From JBBQLG01 sp964251665 (lineage in GTDB: Bacteria > Bacteroidota > Bacteroidia > Cytophagales > Spirosomataceae), in contig CAXUKO010000008.1 in NCBI GenBank assembly GCA_964251665.1, positions 186,001-250,000 on the forward strand: a stretch of DNA of 64,000 bases. Reading direction: 5' to 3'. Position numbers and translations under genes: made by a program. Below, piece after piece: positions 62,030 to 64,000 of this stretch (position 1 is the first letter of the stretch; every line of letters begins with the position of its first letter). The notes beneath the pieces are model-generated. The model was given only the letters and a program-made list of their open reading frames with translations. It made no database searches and was not told the DNA's origin.

Positions 62030-62968
62030 ATGACTTACGAAGAACTCCTTACCCAGACTGCCCTTGCCGATGACCGCTACGTGGTGATGACGGCGGAAAA
62101 CCGGGCGCTGGTTCGCAATATGCCCAAAACGCTGGGCAACCGGTTTATCGATACTGGTATCACCGAACAATGTATGGTTGGCGCTGCTGCTGGCTTAGCG
62201 CTACGTGGCCGGACGCCCGTTATCCATGCGCTAGCATCGTTTTTGTCGATGCGGGCCTATGAATTTGTCCGTACGGACGTAGGTATCGGTAAACTGCCGG
62301 TAAAACTGAGCAGCTTCATTCCGGGATTTCTGTCAGATGGTAATGGCCCGACGCACCAGGCTATCGAAGATATAGCCTTGATGCGTGGTATTCCTGGCAT
62401 GACGGTTTTTGCTCCCGCTGATGAGCAGGATATGCTGGCAATGCTGCCTAAAATATGGGATTCAGCTAGCCCGGCCTACGTTCGGATTAATACCCGTCCC
62501 GGTACTTATCAGCACGCTGATTTCGAGATTGGCAAAGCCGAAGTAGTTACCAAAGGCACCGACGTAACGATTCTGGTGTACGGTATGCTGTTCGAGCAGA
62601 CGCTGATTGCTGCTGATATCCTGCGTGAAGCGGGAAAATCTGTCGGTCTGGTGAATATGCGTACCCTAAAACCCGTTGATGAACAAGCTATTCTGGAAGC
62701 CTGCGCCACATCGAGCGTTGTCGTAACGGTGGAAGACCATTTCCAGACTGGTGGCTTGTACAGCATTGTGGCTGAGGTCTTGTTGAAAAACCGGAAAACC
62801 GCCAATGTATTGCCTATTGCGCTGAACGACAAGTGGTTCAAACCCGCCCGCTTACCTGAGGTACTGCAATACGAAGGCTTTACCGGTAAGCAGATTGCCG
62901 AACGTATTTTAGGCCACGCTACGGATGCAGTGCAGCCGGAGATCGCAACAGAAGCGTTTGCGGAGTAG
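62030..62968 (+). CDS. Transketolase, C-terminal half
   Basis: The 312-residue product has the pyrimidine-binding and C-terminal transketolase domains: RFIDTGITEQCMVGAAAGLA with the catalytic Glu, VKLSSFIPGFLSDGNGPTHQ, AIEDIALMRGIPGMTVFAPA and FQTGGLYSIVAE. It must pair with the N-terminal half at 61085-61942. The hairpin element lies in the leader between them. Confidence 0.93.
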   Translation: MTYEELLTQTALADDRYVVMTAENRALVRNMPKTLGNRFIDTGITEQCMVGAAAGLALRGRTPVIHALASFLSMRAYEFVRTDVGIGKLPVKLSSFIPGFLSDGNGPTHQAIEDIALMRGIPGMTVFAPADEQDMLAMLPKIWDSASPAYVRINTRPGTYQHADFEIGKAEVVTKGTDVTILVYGMLFEQTLIAADILREAGKSVGLVNMRTLKPVDEQAILEACATSSVVVTVEDHFQTGGLYSIVAEVLLKNRKTANVLPIALNDKWFKPARLPEVLQYEGFTGKQIAERILGHATDAVQPEIATEAFAE

Positions 62969-63029
62969 GTATACTGTCATTTTTAATTAGAAAGATTTTT
63001 TAGTCTTTTGATCTGTATTTCAAAGGTGG

Positions 63030-63102
63030 TTTTGTCATCCTGAGGAACGAAGGATCTTAGCGATTTGGTAGCGAAGATCCTTCGTTCCTCAGGATGACAA
63101 AA
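63030..63102. repeat. 29-bp perfect palindrome (GTCATCCTGAGGAACGAAGG type)
   Basis: Arms 63030-63058 and 63074-63102 are perfectly complementary around a 15-nt loop. The arm contains GTCATCCTGAGGAACGAAGG. Similar sequences (GTCATCCTGAG-CGAAGGATCT) occur widely in bacterial genomes to my knowledge, so this may be a known dispersed repeat type. It lies between the transketolase and aminotransferase genes. Confidence 0.85.
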
Positions 63103-63180
63103 ACTTACTCTCGACCGCTCTAAGGAACAAAAGTTGAAAACTAAGTAGTTTTTAAACCCGACGCCATAAACAGACACCAT

Positions 63181-64000
63181 ATGCCAAACGGTATCAACTT
63201 CAACGAAAACTATCCCGACATCACGGTGTCGGACGAATATTACGAACGGGCGCTCAAGGTTCAGAAGCCCATCACCCAAACGCTGGCTAAAGGGCCGGGT
63301 CAGTTCACCAAGGGAGCCGCACCGAAGTACCTGCAACGAGGGAGTGGCTCACACGTTTGGGACGTTGATGGCAACGAATACATCGACTTCAATTCGGCTA
63401 TCGGACCTATCTCGTTGGGGTATTGCTACCCGGCCGTAGACGAAGCCATTAAAAAACAACTCGAAAGCGGCATTACGTTTTCGCTTATGCACCCGCTGGA
63501 AGTCGAACTTTCTGAACTGATTCAGGAAGTGATTCCCAATGCCGAAGCCGTTAAGATTAGCAAAACCGGTGCGGATGTCTGCTCGGCGGCTGTTCGGGTC
63601 GCACGGGCGTTCACGGGTCGCGAGAAAGTATTTTGCTGTGGTTACCACGGCTGGCACGACTGGTACATTGGCATCACGAGCCGCAACGCAGGTATTCCGG
63701 AGGCCATCCAGAACATGACCTACACCTTCGAATACAACGATATCGAGTCGATCAAAGCGGCTTTGGACGAAGATGTAGCGGCCCTGATTTTAGAACCTTT
63801 CATTTTTGAAGCTCCAAAACCCGGTTTTCTGAAAGAATTAGCCGAAGCCTGCCGCGAAAACGGCACGCTGTTGATTTTCGACGAAATGTGGACCGGCTTC
63901 CGAATTGCCATCGGTGGTGCTCAGGAGTATTTCGACGTGACTCCCGATCTGGCAGTTTACTCGAAAGCCTGTGCTAACGGAATGCCAATCGCTCTGTTAA
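63181..64000 (+). CDS. Class III PLP-dependent aminotransferase, partial
   Basis: From ATG 63181 the frame stays open to the right edge (273 codons seen), with the end outside. It matches glutamate-1-semialdehyde/class III aminotransferases: KYLQRGSGSHVWDVDGNEYI, FNSAIGPISLGYCYPAV, KTGADVCSAAVRVARA, GYHGWHDWY and LLIFDEMWTGFR with the PLP-ring Asp. The PLP lysine is in YSKACANG near the edge. Next to SpsF-like and transketolase genes it probably makes an amino sugar or sugar acid and not a heme precursor. Confidence 0.9.
   Translation, partial: MPNGINFNENYPDITVSDEYYERALKVQKPITQTLAKGPGQFTKGAAPKYLQRGSGSHVWDVDGNEYIDFNSAIGPISLGYCYPAVDEAIKKQLESGITFSLMHPLEVELSELIQEVIPNAEAVKISKTGADVCSAAVRVARAFTGREKVFCCGYHGWHDWYIGITSRNAGIPEAIQNMTYTFEYNDIESIKAALDEDVAALILEPFIFEAPKPGFLKELAEACRENGTLLIFDEMWTGFRIAIGGAQEYFDVTPDLAVYSKACANGMPIALL

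Noticed and set aside
1..64000. tRNA, rRNA or tmRNA genes
   Set aside because: No gap held a recognisable cloverleaf or conserved rRNA sequence on reading; a covariance search was not possible.

Overview
The window looks like chromosomal DNA of a Bacteroidota bacterium of the order Cytophagales, most like Spirosoma or a close relative. The signs are type IX secretion (T9SS) sorting tails, SusC-type and DUF5686 proteins, many secreted enzymes of plant-matter degraders, about half G+C, and -7 promoter boxes of the form TAnnTTTG. The genus is inferred from overall protein character, not from a search.

Layout. 0-2 kb: end of a T9SS-exported protein and two small acidic disordered proteins. 2-5.2 kb (minus): pentose phosphate operon tal - HAD phosphatase - gnd. 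5.5-8.1 kb: small genes, a patchwork of gene remnants (SusC start, histidine kinase piece, small secreted protein) and an AraC regulator. 8.7-10.7 kb: two lipoproteins, one of the erythromycin esterase family. 11.3-16.7 kb: meaB, a secreted SGNH esterase, DUF4286, a four-helix membrane protein, a small cytochrome c and a GNAT acetyltransferase. 16.9-21.9 kb: nadE, then an AT-rich three-gene cassette (DUF433 - AAA ATPase - HNH nuclease) that looks like an anti-phage module, then an EamA transporter. 21.9-27.3 kb: OmpA-type protein, an unknown protein, hemH, a secreted protein and oxyR. 27.3-30.1 kb: an island of small cargo genes (PIN toxin and antitoxin, YcxB-like membrane protein, rifampin ADP-ribosyltransferase arr) separated by attC-like sites and a recurring motif of about 33 nt, which suggests a cassette array without a visible integrase. 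30.1-41.4 kb: rhlE helicase, secreted peptidases and esterases, outer-membrane phospholipase, T9SS protein. 41.7-49.1 kb: carbohydrate use (GntP-type transporter, GH127, two DUF1080 proteins, GH5). 49.2-56.2 kb: T9SS subtilase, FkbM methyltransferase, GT-C glycosyltransferase, propeller-cytochrome c fusion. 56.5-64 kb: DUF5686 outer-membrane protein and a probable surface-sugar cluster (GT-B-like protein, SpsF-like nucleotidyltransferase, split transketolase, class III aminotransferase cut by the right edge).

The most striking non-coding signal is a set of long intergenic palindromes. Three of them (26.2, 47.9 and 61.9 kb) share one arm sequence and form a dispersed hairpin family; one ends 3 nt before the oxyR start codon and one sits between the two halves of transketolase. 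The other leading candidates are the DUF433-ATPase-HNH cassette and the attC-like cargo island. No rRNA, tRNA, CRISPR array or complete insertion sequence was recognised.
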